Part shown: positions 12,465 through 29,484 of the stretch, in pieces
Position numbering within the stretch: the stretch's first letter is position 1
Layout: every line of letters starts with the position of its first letter
From: Bradyrhizobium sp. 21
Lineage (GTDB): Bacteria > Pseudomonadota > Alphaproteobacteria > Rhizobiales > Xanthobacteraceae
DNA: 64,000 nt
NCBI RefSeq assembly: GCF_023073335.1
Contig: NZ_JADPJG010000017.1
Coordinates: 64,969-128,968, forward strand
Reading direction: 5' to 3'
Program-made: the position numbers and the translations under genes
Notes under the pieces: model-generated
Told to the model about the DNA's origin: nothing
What the model saw: the letters and a program-made list of their open reading frames with translations, nothing else
Database searches by the model: none

Positions 12465-12494
12465 GAGGTGTTCCTTAGATTCCGTGTGTCGCCG

Positions 12495-12965
12495 TTACCA
12501 GCGATAGTGCGAGAAGGCGCGGTTGGCTTCCGCCATCCGGTGCACGTCTTCACGCTTCTTGACGGCGTTCCCGCGATTGTTCGACGCGTCCAGGAGCTCG
12601 GCAGAGAGCCGCTCGGTCATCGTCTTCTCGTTGCGGTCGCGCGCAGCCGAGATCAGCCAACGAATGCCCAGCGCCTGACGGCGCACCGAGCGAACTTCGA
12701 CCGGAACCTGGTAGGTTGCGCCACCGACGCGGCGGGAGCGCACTTCGATCGTCGGCATGACGTTCTCGAGTGCCTGCTCGAACACGCCGAGCGGGCTCTG
12801 CTTGGTCTTGCTTTCGATGAGGCCGAACGCACCGTAAACGATGCCTTCGGCGACCGACTTCTTGCCGGCATACATCACCGAGTTCATGAACTTCGTGACG
12901 ATGATGTTCCCGAACTTCGGATCGGGAAGGACTTCACGCTTTTCAGCAGAATGGCGACGAGACAT
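12495..12965 (-). CDS. rpsG: 30S ribosomal protein S7
   Basis: 156-residue primary binder of the 16S 3' domain. MSRRHSAEKREVLPDPKFG, VGGATYQVPVEVR and the C-terminal KKREDVHRMAEANRAFSHYRW are typical. In E. coli S7 feeds back on the str operon. It follows rpsL after 15 bases. Confidence 0.98.
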   Translation of the reverse strand: MSRRHSAEKREVLPDPKFGNIIVTKFMNSVMYAGKKSVAEGIVYGAFGLIESKTKQSPLGVFEQALENVMPTIEVRSRRVGGATYQVPVEVRSVRRQALGIRWLISAARDRNEKTMTERLSAELLDASNNRGNAVKKREDVHRMAEANRAFSHYRW

Positions 12966-12980
12966 GGACCTGTTTCCCGC

Positions 12981-13352
12981 TTACTTCGGACGCTTGGCGC
13001 CGTACTTCGAACGACGCTGCTTACGGTTCTTGACGCCCTGGGTATCCAGAACGCCGCGGAGGATGTGGTAGCGCACGCCGGGCAAGTCCTTGACGCGACC
13101 GCCGCGGATCATGACCACCGAGTGCTCCTGGAGGTTATGGCCCTCGCCGGGGATGTAGCCGATCACCTCGAAGCCGTTGGTCAGGCGCACCTTGGCGACC
13201 TTACGAAGCGCCGAGTTCGGCTTCTTCGGGGTCGTGGTGTAAACGCGCGTGCAAACGCCGCGCTTCTGCGGCGACTGCTGCAGCGCCGGCACCTTCTTGC
13301 GCGACTTCTGCACTTCCCGCGGTTGAGCGATCAGCTGGTTGATCGTCGGCAT
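12981..13352 (-). CDS. rpsL: 30S ribosomal protein S12
   Basis: 123-residue decoding-centre protein and first gene of the str operon. The two loops where streptomycin-resistance changes occur read TPKKPNSALRKVAKV and GGRVKDLPGVRYH, so both key lysines are wild type. The start MPTINQLIAQPR is the family start. Confidence 0.98.
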   Translation of the reverse strand: MPTINQLIAQPREVQKSRKKVPALQQSPQKRGVCTRVYTTTPKKPNSALRKVAKVRLTNGFEVIGYIPGEGHNLQEHSVVMIRGGRVKDLPGVRYHILRGVLDTQGVKNRKQRRSKYGAKRPK

Positions 13353-13989
13353 CCTGGCCTTACCCTTTGTGTTCGCGGCCCCTTTCGGGTCCGCTGTCTT
13401 GCCGCGGCCCGTCGCCGGGTCCGCAATTCTTTCGAGCTACCCACCCGACGAGGCCGCCTTGCGCGGACAAACCGCACAAAGCGAAATCGCGCCAACCACT
13501 CATCACTGAGCGGAAAGCGCTTCGACGCCACAGAGGACCGCGATATTTGAACCGGTCAGCTTGAAGCTGCGGCCCGCGCACCGAGGTCATGCATCCGAAT
13601 TCGATCTCAAGAGAACAGGCTCAAGAGACCTAAAATCGCACTGGCATTGCCTAGCTATAATCGACAGCGTTTGAGCGGCATTCGTCGAGGTTGGTGCCCG
13701 TCTTGGTGACCCCCTGGGGGATCAAACGGGTGGCCCGTTCCGACGCTGGCGATGCTCACCGCCTGTCGTTAAGTGGCCGCTTTCTATAAGTGGGTGTCGG
13801 TCAAGTCAAGGCGAAACGACAGTCAGAAGCGCTTCCCGCGCCTGTCGAAATCGCTTCCGGGCCGCCTCGCTGTGCCCTAACCGAGGCGGGAGCGACTGCA
13901 TGTGCCGCTATCCTAACCTTTATTTATATCCGGGTGAAATATACTTTTATAACCATCGCTAAGGCTTTTTTTCCTGTTGGGGCGTCAAT
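13353..13989. other. Non-coding region between rpsL and the FAD oxidoreductase
   Basis: About 640 bases separate the divergent rpsL (minus) and FAD oxidoreductase (plus). I see no convincing gene: short frames here lack homology. It holds a sigma70-like promoter reading toward rpsL (separate entry), which leaves an rpsL leader of about 430 bases. An AT-rich stretch near 13916-13975 could hold the promoter for the FAD oxidoreductase. Confidence 0.6.
13781..13809 (-). promoter_or_regulatory. Probable sigma70-like promoter of the str operon
   Basis: Read on the minus strand, TTGACT (13804-13809) is followed after exactly 17 bases by TAGAAA (13781-13786). The -35 box matches five of six consensus positions, and the position upstream of rpsL, head of the str operon, supports the call. 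Start-site mapping would decide; the -10 match is only moderate. Confidence 0.55.
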
Positions 13990-14016
13990 GTGCCGCCTTC
14001 GGCAGAGATTGGCGCC

Positions 14017-15264
14017 ATGCGGTACACCGACATTGCCATCATCGGCGGGGGATTGTCCGGCTCGACCGCCGCCGCGATGCTCGGCCGTGCCGGCATTTCG
14101 ACCGTCCTGATCGATCCGCATGAGAGCTATTCGGCGGACTTCCGAGTCGAAAAAATCAGCGGTCACACCCAAGTCGAACGATTCTTGCGGACTGGAATCG
14201 CCGAATCGGTGCTGCGCCGCGCGACTTTCGTAGGTGAGAACTGGATCGCGCGATTCGGCCGCCTCCTCGACAAAGCGCCAAGCCGGCAGTTCAACATCCT
14301 TTACGATTCCCTCGTCAACGCCGTCCGTGACGAAATCCCTGCCGGGGTCGAGCGCATCTGCGCCAAGGCCGTCTCGGTCGAGACGAGCGCGGAGCGGCAG
14401 AAGGTCACTCTCTCCAACGACGAGATGGTCTCCGCCCGGCTGGTCGTGCTCGCCAACGGTCTCAATGTCGGCCTGCGCCATCAGCTGGGAATCGCGCGAA
14501 AAATCGTCAGCGCCTGCCATTCGATTTCGATCGGGTTCGACGTGGTGCCGGCGGGACGGAATGCGTTCGACTTCCCGGCGCTGACCTATTTCTCGGAACG
14601 GCCGAGCGACCGCATCCCCTACCTCACGCTGTTTCCGATCGGGACGCGGATGCGCGCCAATCTGTTCGTCTATCGCGGCTTCGACGATCCCTGGCTGGGT
14701 GAGATGCGCCGCGCGCCAGCCGAGACGCTGAACGCCGCGCTGCCACGGCTCAAGCGCATCACGGGCCCATTCGACATCCCCGGTGAGTTGAAGATCCGCC
14801 CGGTCGATCTCTACGTGAATGATGCAAGCGGCCAGCCCGGCCTCGTGCTGGTGGGCGATGCCTTCGCGACCTCCTGCCCCGCCGCCGGCACCGGCTGCGA
14901 CAAGGTCTTCACCGACGTCGAGCGGCTCTGCAACGCCTACATCCCGCAGTGGCTGGCCTCCGACGGCATGGGCGCGAGCAAGATCGCCGCCTTCTACGCG
15001 GATCCGGTCAAGCGGGCCTGCGATGAATGGTCGGCGGCGAAGGCGTTCGACTTCCGCTCGGTCTCGATTGCGACGAGCCCCTACTGGACGGCGCAGCGCT
15101 GGGCACGCTTTATCGCCTGGTCGGTTCAGGGACTATTGCGGCCGCTCGGAGGAGCCGTCCATCTGGAGCCGAACTTCCTCGGTCACTCCTCGTCGTCGTC
15201 CTCATCATCCTCGTCGAGGTCGTCTTCATCCTCGTCGCCATCGTCGCTGTCGTCATCGACGTGA
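14017..15264 (+). CDS. FAD-dependent oxidoreductase, PHBH-like fold, with Ser-rich tail
   Basis: About 415 residues. The N-terminal FAD-binding motif is IAIIGGGLSGSTAAAMLGRAG, shown here as GGGLSGS, and the second FAD motif is LVLVGDAFATSCPAAGTGCD, with the GD signature of the PHBH/UbiH/geranylgeranyl-reductase group. The substrate is unknown. The start at 14017 (MRYTDIAIIGGG) is preferred over a GTG at 13990 because the Rossmann strand begins at once. The last 28 residues are almost only Ser; they are encoded by DNA whose other strand encodes the acidic C-terminus of the convergent ABC exporter (82-base overlap), so the tail may be a by-product of that overlap. It could belong to one pathway with the two minus-strand genes next door. 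Confidence 0.8.
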   Translation: MRYTDIAIIGGGLSGSTAAAMLGRAGISTVLIDPHESYSADFRVEKISGHTQVERFLRTGIAESVLRRATFVGENWIARFGRLLDKAPSRQFNILYDSLVNAVRDEIPAGVERICAKAVSVETSAERQKVTLSNDEMVSARLVVLANGLNVGLRHQLGIARKIVSACHSISIGFDVVPAGRNAFDFPALTYFSERPSDRIPYLTLFPIGTRMRANLFVYRGFDDPWLGEMRRAPAETLNAALPRLKRITGPFDIPGELKIRPVDLYVNDASGQPGLVLVGDAFATSCPAAGTGCDKVFTDVERLCNAYIPQWLASDGMGASKIAAFYADPVKRACDEWSAAKAFDFRSVSIATSPYWTAQRWARFIAWSVQGLLRPLGGAVHLEPNFLGHSSSSSSSSSSRSSSSSSPSSLSSST

Positions 15265-17216
15265 GCCGCCGCGGCATGCGGCTGGTGAGTCTGATCGTTC
15301 CACAGCTTGCGGTAGGTGCCGTTCTTGGCAAGCAGCTCGGCATGCGAGCCGCGCTCGATCGCCCTGCCTCCTGAAATCACGATGATCTCATCCATCTCGA
15401 CCACCGAGGACAGGCGGTGGGTCGACCAGATCATGGTGCGGCCCTTGGCGACCTTCAGCAGCGTGCGGTTGATCGCGGCTTCCGTGGTCTGGTCGAGTGC
15501 CGAGGTGGCTTCGTCCAGCAGCAGCACGGAGGGGTTGCGGATGACCGCGCGGGCGATCGCGATGCGCTGGCGCTGGCCGCCCGACAAGGTATCGCCGCGC
15601 TCGCCCACCGGCGTGTCGTATCGCTGCGGCAGGCTCATGATGTAGCGGTGGATCTCGGCCTTCTTGGCCGCCTCCACCACCTCCTCGTCGCTCGCGCCCT
15701 CCTTGCCGAGCCGGATGTTCTCGCGGATCGACATGTTGAACAGCATGTTCTCCTGGAACACCACGGCCATGCTCCGGCGCAGCGAATCCAGCGTCACCTT
15801 GCGGACGTCGACGCCGTCGATGGTGACGCGCCCCTCGTCCGGCACGTAGAGCCGCAGGATCAAATTGAGCAGCGTGCTCTTGCCGGAGCCCGAGGGGCCG
15901 ACGATGGCGATGCGCTTGCCGACATTGAGCTTGAGGCTGAGATTGTCCAGCACCGGCGTCTGGCTGCCTTCGTACTGGAACGTCACGTGGTCGAAGGTGA
16001 TGTCGTTGGTGATGCGCGGCAGGTCGGGCGCGCCAGGGCGATCGGCGCTGCGCGTGGGCTCGTCGAGCAGCTCCTGCATGTGGCGGATTGCGGCTGCCGC
16101 GGAGATCGACACGGGAATGAAATGCATTACATGGGCGATATTGTAGGACACCTCCCAGAACGCGCTTTCGAAAGTGACGAAGGTGCCGATGGTGATCTGC
16201 CCCTTGGTCGCCAGATACGCGCCGATCGCGAGCACGACGAGATGCAAGAGCAGCACCGAGATGGTGACCGTTCGCTCCACCATGGTCGACAGGAACGCCG
16301 CCGAAGCCATCCTGTTTCGCGTCTCGTCGTTGCGAAAGGTGAAGAAGCCGAACATCCTGCGTTGCAGGCTGAACGCCTTGATCACGGCCTGGGCCGCCAC
16401 GTTTTCCTGGACCATGCCGAGCAGCGCGGACTCATTGAGCTTCTGCTCGTAATTCGCCTGCACGGCCTTCGGCGTGAGCATGCGCGGACCGATCAGCGTG
16501 ATCGGAAACACGAGCAGCGCAACCGCCGCGAGTTGCCAGTTCAGGAACACCATCAGGATGATGCCGGCGATCAACTCCAGAAATGGCAGTGCCGCGCTGT
16601 TGGCAAAGGTCTTGACCGAGCCCTCGAAGGCCGCGAGGTCGACGGAAAAGCGCGACAGGATCTCGCCGCGCTTGGTGCGGCCGAAATAGGCCGCCGGCAG
16701 GTCCTGGACGTGCTCGAACAGCCGTTTGCGGACGTCGGAGATGATGCAGGCGGCAAGCCTCGCATCCCAGCGCTCGTACCAGACCGCGACGATCGAGGTG
16801 AAGATGCCGGCGACCGCGAGCACGCCGAGGATCTTGTACAGCGCCTGGAAATCCTCCTCGCCGAGCGCGTCGTCGATCAGGAACTTCAGGCTGAGCGGCA
16901 TGATGACGTTGAACAACGTCTCGACGAAGACGCCGAACGCCACGAATGACAGCATCCGCTTGTAGTTCGTCAGGAATGGTTTGACGAAACCCAGGATGGT
17001 CGCGAGCGCACCGGCGGCTTCGCGCGCGGTAAAGACGACGAGATCCTCGTCCTCATCGTCGTCATCGAGCTCCAGCTCGTCATCCTCCTCGTCGGTATCT
17101 TCGTCCTCGTCTCCTTCGAGGTCCGGCTTGGCCGTGGAAGCGAGCTTGTCGTCGAGCCCGGCCGCGTCTTCCGCGGCGAGCTTCGGGTCGTTGGGCGAGA
17201 GAGGCTTGGACGCCAT
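15183..17216 (-). CDS. ABC exporter (fused membrane and ATPase domains) with acidic termini
   Basis: 677-residue half-transporter of the type IV exporter (MsbA-like) class. Six membrane helices span roughly residues 75-380. The ATPase has Walker A GPSGSGKST at 440-448, the signature LSGGQRQR near 544, Walker B LLLDEATSALD near 565 and the H-loop STHR near 599, so it should be active as a homodimer or heterodimer. Unusual are the acidic segments at both ends: residues 32-58 and 653-677 consist almost entirely of Asp and Glu. It lies 133 bases downstream of the flavin/methyltransferase fusion gene on the same strand and probably shares its transcript. The cargo (lipid, peptide or small molecule) is unknown. 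Confidence 0.88.
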   Translation of the reverse strand: MASKPLSPNDPKLAAEDAAGLDDKLASTAKPDLEGDEDEDTDEEDDELELDDDDEDEDLVVFTAREAAGALATILGFVKPFLTNYKRMLSFVAFGVFVETLFNVIMPLSLKFLIDDALGEEDFQALYKILGVLAVAGIFTSIVAVWYERWDARLAACIISDVRKRLFEHVQDLPAAYFGRTKRGEILSRFSVDLAAFEGSVKTFANSAALPFLELIAGIILMVFLNWQLAAVALLVFPITLIGPRMLTPKAVQANYEQKLNESALLGMVQENVAAQAVIKAFSLQRRMFGFFTFRNDETRNRMASAAFLSTMVERTVTISVLLLHLVVLAIGAYLATKGQITIGTFVTFESAFWEVSYNIAHVMHFIPVSISAAAAIRHMQELLDEPTRSADRPGAPDLPRITNDITFDHVTFQYEGSQTPVLDNLSLKLNVGKRIAIVGPSGSGKSTLLNLILRLYVPDEGRVTIDGVDVRKVTLDSLRRSMAVVFQENMLFNMSIRENIRLGKEGASDEEVVEAAKKAEIHRYIMSLPQRYDTPVGERGDTLSGGQRQRIAIARAVIRNPSVLLLDEATSALDQTTEAAINRTLLKVAKGRTMIWSTHRLSSVVEMDEIIVISGGRAIERGSHAELLAKNGTYRKLWNDQTHQPHAAAAHVDDDSDDGDEDEDDLDEDDEDDDEE

Positions 17217-17349
17217 GAAACCAACCGATGCTGACGGCCGGCATGACCGCAGAGAAAGCAGGAAATAGCGACAACCGCTATTGCATCGATTCTATGCGAT
17301 CAAGATGAATTCGGCAAAACAATTGGCGAAGGGCGCCCGCTTCAAGCGG

Positions 17350-19416
17350 CTAGTCGTCTTCCTCTTCGTCGTCCTCGACCTTATCGAAAAAGGAATAGCG
17401 CAAGGAGTCGGCGTCGGCGTACCACTGGCCCGGACCCTTGTTGGCGGCGAGCGTCGCCTCCCAGAGCGCGTCGGTGCAGTCCTTGCGGTGCATCGACAGG
17501 TCGAAGCCGTTGCCGAAGAACAGTTCGGACCATTCCCACCAGGTGCCGAGCTTCTTGACCCCGCGCAAGAGATCGTAGCGGTCGATCACCGCTGAAGCCA
17601 TGTCCGAGGTGATCGAGCCGAACACGAGACCGGTCTTGACCACGCGATTGAACTCGCGGATCGCACGGACCACCTGTTTCGGGGAAACATGGCAGAGGCT
17701 GGTCTCGAACACGAAGTCGAACGCGCCGTCCTTGAACGGCATATCGGTGATCGAGCCGAGCTTGTTGTACTTCTTGAGCGCCTTCGGCGTCTTGGCGTGG
17801 ATGGCACGGTTGTTCTCGATGCCGAAGGCGTCGATGCCGCGATCGCGCAGCGCACCGACCAGCTCGCCGCTGGCCGAACCCGCGACCAGTAGCTTCGCGC
17901 CCTTGGCCTTGCCCCAGACGATGCCGATCAGCTTGGCGAGGTAATCGGGATCGGTGAAGTGACGCCACGCCTCGCTATAGGGGCCGAGGCCGCGGTAGTT
18001 CGCGAAATAGTCACGGTCGATCTTGTCGGAAACCGGCTTGTCGTCCTGCGCGCGCTCGCGGCGCAGGCGCATCATCTCGGTCAGGATGATGTCGGTCGCG
18101 GCGTCGGACGAATCGAGCAGACCATTCAGCGTCGAGTCGAACAGATAGTCGCCGACCACCACGATGCCCGGATGCTCCTTCGGTTCGGGCCGGTGATTGG
18201 TCATGACGTCGCGGACGGGCAGACCGCCCGGAATCGCGTTCACCGACGACAGCCAGCGGTGGATCTTGCCTTCCTTGAAATGCGCGCGGGCATCGCCGAG
18301 CGAGGCCGGCAGCGATTTCAGCGCGGCTTCGATCAGCTCCTGGTCCGACAGATTGGCGAAGGCCAGGGCATCGGAGCCGGGAATCAGCCAGTTCAAGACG
18401 CCGTGCTTGCCGACGTCGTGGCGTGCGCCCTCGTTATAGACACAGCAGCCGCCGAAGGCCTCCGACATGAACCAGGCGCCGGAAATCTTCTCGCCCCAGA
18501 ACGGCGTGTCGAACAGGATCGAGACGCGCAGATAGTGCGCGGGACGGTCGAAGTAGGAGACGTGCTTGACCATCGACTTGCGGAGCTGCTCGCCCTCCCA
18601 GCCGACGGTGGAAAGCCAGGAATGCGGCAGGCACATCAGCACGAGATCGAAGTCCCGCGTCTCGGGTCCCTTGCCGTTCATCATCTTGAGCTGGTAGCGG
18701 CCGGTCGGCGCCTTGCCCACGGTGAGCACGCGGTGATTGAGCTGGATGTCGGCGTTGACCTCCGACTGGAGGCATTCGATCAGCTGCTCGTTGCCGTTCT
18801 GGATGGAATAGAGGCCGATATAGCCTTCGACATCCATCAGATAGTTCTTGAGCGCGTTGAGGCCGTTGGTGTTGTGGCTCTCGGTGGCGAGGTCGGAGCG
18901 CGCCATCACCTTGAAAAAACGCTTTGCCGTTTCGTCCTCGACCTCCTCGTCGAGCACCTGCTCGGCGGTCTTGTAGGCCCAGGGGTTCTCGTTGTCGTGG
19001 GCGCCGACGCCCTCGTAATATTCGATCGGCGACATCGCCTCTGCGCAACGCTCGCGGAACGCCTCGATCGCGGCCGCGGTCTTAGCGCCGTATTTGCGAC
19101 GCATGCCGGCCACGTCGTCGAGGAGCTCGCCGCCGAACTGCACCTGTTCGGCGTCCATCGGAATCGTCTGAAGTCCGAAATGCTGGATCAGCTCGCGCAG
19201 CGGATCGGGCCCGGTCATCGAGTAGTCGTAGATCTCGGCGACGCCGGCCTCGTACATCGCGGGCGCCGAATCGAATTTGCGCGTGACGATCTTGCCGCCC
19301 AATCGGTCAGACGCCTCGTAGATAGTGATGCGGCAAAGGTCGCCGAGCTTACGCTTCAGGTACCAAGCACTCATCAGCCCGCCGGGGCCGCCGCCTACGA
19401 TTGCGAGATCAAGCAT
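17350..19416 (-). CDS. Flavin oxidoreductase fused to a methyltransferase-like domain
   Basis: 688 residues. The first ~470 form an amine-oxidase/protoporphyrinogen-oxidase-type FAD domain: VGGGPGG at residues 7-13 followed by IYEASDRLGGK, and near residue 430 VVVGDYLFDSTLNGLLDS, the second flavin motif. The last ~190 residues look like a class I SAM methyltransferase (LLVAGSASGELVGALRDRG as motif I, then DMPFKDGAFDFVFE), though motif I is a poor match to GxGxG. The protein ends in an acidic tail (DKVEDDEEEDD), as does the neighbouring exporter. The two-domain fusion suggests successive oxidation and methylation of one small molecule that the exporter then moves. I do not recognise a characterised homologue. 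Confidence 0.78.
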   Translation of the reverse strand: MLDLAIVGGGPGGLMSAWYLKRKLGDLCRITIYEASDRLGGKIVTRKFDSAPAMYEAGVAEIYDYSMTGPDPLRELIQHFGLQTIPMDAEQVQFGGELLDDVAGMRRKYGAKTAAAIEAFRERCAEAMSPIEYYEGVGAHDNENPWAYKTAEQVLDEEVEDETAKRFFKVMARSDLATESHNTNGLNALKNYLMDVEGYIGLYSIQNGNEQLIECLQSEVNADIQLNHRVLTVGKAPTGRYQLKMMNGKGPETRDFDLVLMCLPHSWLSTVGWEGEQLRKSMVKHVSYFDRPAHYLRVSILFDTPFWGEKISGAWFMSEAFGGCCVYNEGARHDVGKHGVLNWLIPGSDALAFANLSDQELIEAALKSLPASLGDARAHFKEGKIHRWLSSVNAIPGGLPVRDVMTNHRPEPKEHPGIVVVGDYLFDSTLNGLLDSSDAATDIILTEMMRLRRERAQDDKPVSDKIDRDYFANYRGLGPYSEAWRHFTDPDYLAKLIGIVWGKAKGAKLLVAGSASGELVGALRDRGIDAFGIENNRAIHAKTPKALKKYNKLGSITDMPFKDGAFDFVFETSLCHVSPKQVVRAIREFNRVVKTGLVFGSITSDMASAVIDRYDLLRGVKKLGTWWEWSELFFGNGFDLSMHRKDCTDALWEATLAANKGPGQWYADADSLRYSFFDKVEDDEEEDD

Positions 19417-19551
19417 GTCAGATCCGTGGTCTCCGGCCCTGCCCCCGTCACGGGACCCACCGGTCTAAACTCCCCTAGCAGAAGCGCTTTTGCGGCTGAA
19501 GGAAAGATGAACAAAGGTTGATCCTGCACCGCAACAGGCAAACAAAGCAGC

Positions 19552-19578
19552 AAAAAGGCCGGCTTACGCCGGCCTTTT
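19552..19578 (-). terminator. rpoBC operon terminator, possibly bidirectional
   Basis: A perfect hairpin with arms GGCCGGC and GCCGGCC around TTAC (or GTAA), flanked by A5 on one side and T4 on the other, lies 32 bases beyond the rpoC stop codon. On the minus strand the stem is followed by TTTTTG, a classical intrinsic terminator. It separates rpoC from the flavin/methyltransferase gene downstream on the same strand. Confidence 0.88.
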
Positions 19579-19609
19579 CATTGTCCTCGGTATTCCTACG
19601 GATGATCGA

Positions 19610-23806
<4,197 letters not shown>

Positions 23807-23935
23807 CGTCTTCTCCTCGCGTACCGGTCGCCTCCGGCAGCAAATTCGAAAATCACTCGAGCGGGGCGCCCTGCCCTCAAGGCCTCGGGAGGGGCGCCAA
23901 TGCCCGGCCGTGAAGGCCGGGCATGAAAGGTCGTA

Positions 23936-28051
<4,116 letters not shown>

Positions 28052-28533
28052 CGTGGCCTCTCATTTCGGCACCCTCTCCGGGCGCACCATCCGGGACTCG
28101 GCTGCCGCCGCTCCCCGGGTTGAATTTTTCGAGTTCGCTTTGGGGACCGGAAGTCCAGTTTCAGGCCGTCATGTCCTGAATCCGTTCTTCAGACCTTCAA
28201 AACGCAAAACGACGCGCGGGGCGCATGGGCACGCCCGCCCGTCACAACCATCCTCTTCACGGACTGCAAAAGCCCGAAATAGCCTGCTCTCCCAACGGCT
28301 TACAGGGAAATCGCGCATCCCTGCCCACCGCGCTTTCGTGCTGTCGACCCGATATGGGGCAACAGTAGTGCAGATTCGAGGGGTAAACCCTCCAATCCCC
28401 ACACTTTTTCGTGTTCGGCCTGCGTCGGAAGGTTCCGTCGCACGCCTTTTGCATCTGGCCCACCCTCGCTGTGAGTGGACCGAGATCCCGGTTTCGCTGA
28501 TGCGCACCGGGATCTCACGCCAGCAAGCGTTGC
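28052..28533. other. rplL-rpoB intergenic region
   Basis: About 480 bases with no supported gene. Right after rplL lies an 11-base inverted repeat (separate entry). In E. coli this gap holds an attenuator and an RNase III site that lower rpoBC expression relative to L12; a similar role is a reasonable inference here. I do not see a convincing sigma70 promoter for rpoB. Confidence 0.55.
28482..28516 (-). terminator. Hairpin downstream of rplL, candidate attenuator
   Basis: Perfect 11-base inverted repeat (28482-28492 and 28506-28516, GAGATCCCGGT and its complement) with a 13-base loop, starting 18 bases after the rplL stop codon on the minus strand. It is not followed by a T-run, so it is more likely a partial terminator or RNA-processing structure than a full terminator. 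Confidence 0.55.
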
Positions 28534-28911
28534 TTACTTGAGCTCGACCTTGGCGCCAGCCTTCTCGAGCTGGGCCTTGAGCTTCTCGGCCTCGTCCTTG
28601 TTCACGCCTTCCTTGACAGGCTTCGGCGCGCCCTCGACGAGGTCCTTTGCTTCCTTCAGGCCCAGGCCGGTGATGGCGCGGACTTCCTTGATGACCTCGA
28701 TCTTCTTGTCGCCGGCGGCGGCAAGAACGACCGTGAACTCGGTCTTCTCTTCGGCCGGAGCGGCGGCAGCGCCACCACCAGCCGGGCCGGCGACGGCGAC
28801 GGCCGCGGCAGCCGAAACGCCCCACTTCTCTTCGAGGAGCTTCGCGAGTTCGGCAGCTTCGAGCACGGTGAGGCTCGAGAGGTCGTCAACGATCTTCTGC
28901 AAGTCAGCCAT
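28534..28911 (-). CDS. rplL: 50S ribosomal protein L7/L12
   Basis: 125-residue stalk protein that recruits translation GTPases. The N-terminal dimerisation domain is residues 1-35, followed by the flexible Ala/Gly/Pro-rich hinge (VAVAGPAGGGAAAAPAEE) and the globular domain with VIKEVRAITGLGLKEAKDLV. It follows rplJ after 54 bases. Confidence 0.98.
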   Translation of the reverse strand: MADLQKIVDDLSSLTVLEAAELAKLLEEKWGVSAAAAVAVAGPAGGGAAAAPAEEKTEFTVVLAAAGDKKIEVIKEVRAITGLGLKEAKDLVEGAPKPVKEGVNKDEAEKLKAQLEKAGAKVELK

Positions 28912-28965
28912 TGTTCAGTTTCCTTGAATGTAAGTCTGGTTCGGGTTTGAGTTTTGCGAAGGGCG

Positions 28966-29484
28966 TCAGGCCGCTTCGCCCTTTGAGGCATAAGCCTGGA
29001 TGACGCGCGCGAGCTTGCCCGCGGGCGCGTTGGCGAGCTGAGCGATCTTGGTCGCCGGGGCCACAAGCAGGCCGACGATCTTGGCGCGCAGTTCGTCAAG
29101 CGACGGCAGCGAGGCAAGTGCCTTCACGCCGTCGACATTCAGGACGGTCGTTCCCATCGAGCCGCCAATGATGACGAACTTTTCATTCGCCTTGGCAAAT
29201 TCGACGGCGACCTTTGGCGCCGCTACCGGATCGTCCGAAGTGGCGATCACGGTCGGTCCCTTCAACATGGAACCGATGGCAACGACGTCAGTGCCTTCAA
29301 GAGCAATTTTGGCGAGACGGTTCTTCGAGACCTTCACGGAGGCACCAGCCTGCTTCATCTGCATGCGCAGCTTCTGCATCTGGGCAACGGTCAGGCCGGA
29401 ATATTGGGCAACGATCGCGACGCTCGTGGCCTTGAAGACCCCATTGAGCTGTTCGACCGCTTCCTTTTTTGCCGCTCGTTCCAC
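28966..29484 (-). CDS. rplJ: 50S ribosomal protein L10
   Basis: 172-residue base of the L12 stalk. ATSVAIVAQYSGLTVAQMQ and MKQAGASVKVSKNRLAKIAL are typical. I chose the GTG at 29484 (VERAAKKEAVEQ) over an ATG nine codons upstream: GGAAAGAG lies 6-7 bases before the GTG, nothing comparable precedes the ATG, and the family in this group starts at ERAAKKE. The C-terminal helix near 155-172 binds L12 dimers. Confidence 0.95.
   Translation of the reverse strand: MERAAKKEAVEQLNGVFKATSVAIVAQYSGLTVAQMQKLRMQMKQAGASVKVSKNRLAKIALEGTDVVAIGSMLKGPTVIATSDDPVAAPKVAVEFAKANEKFVIIGGSMGTTVLNVDGVKALASLPSLDELRAKIVGLLVAPATKIAQLANAPAGKLARVIQAYASKGEAA

Noticed and set aside
15183..15264. Poly-Ser tail of the FAD oxidoreductase as a functional linker or domain
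   Set aside because: It is the exact antisense of the exporter's acidic tail, so it is more simply explained by gene overlap.
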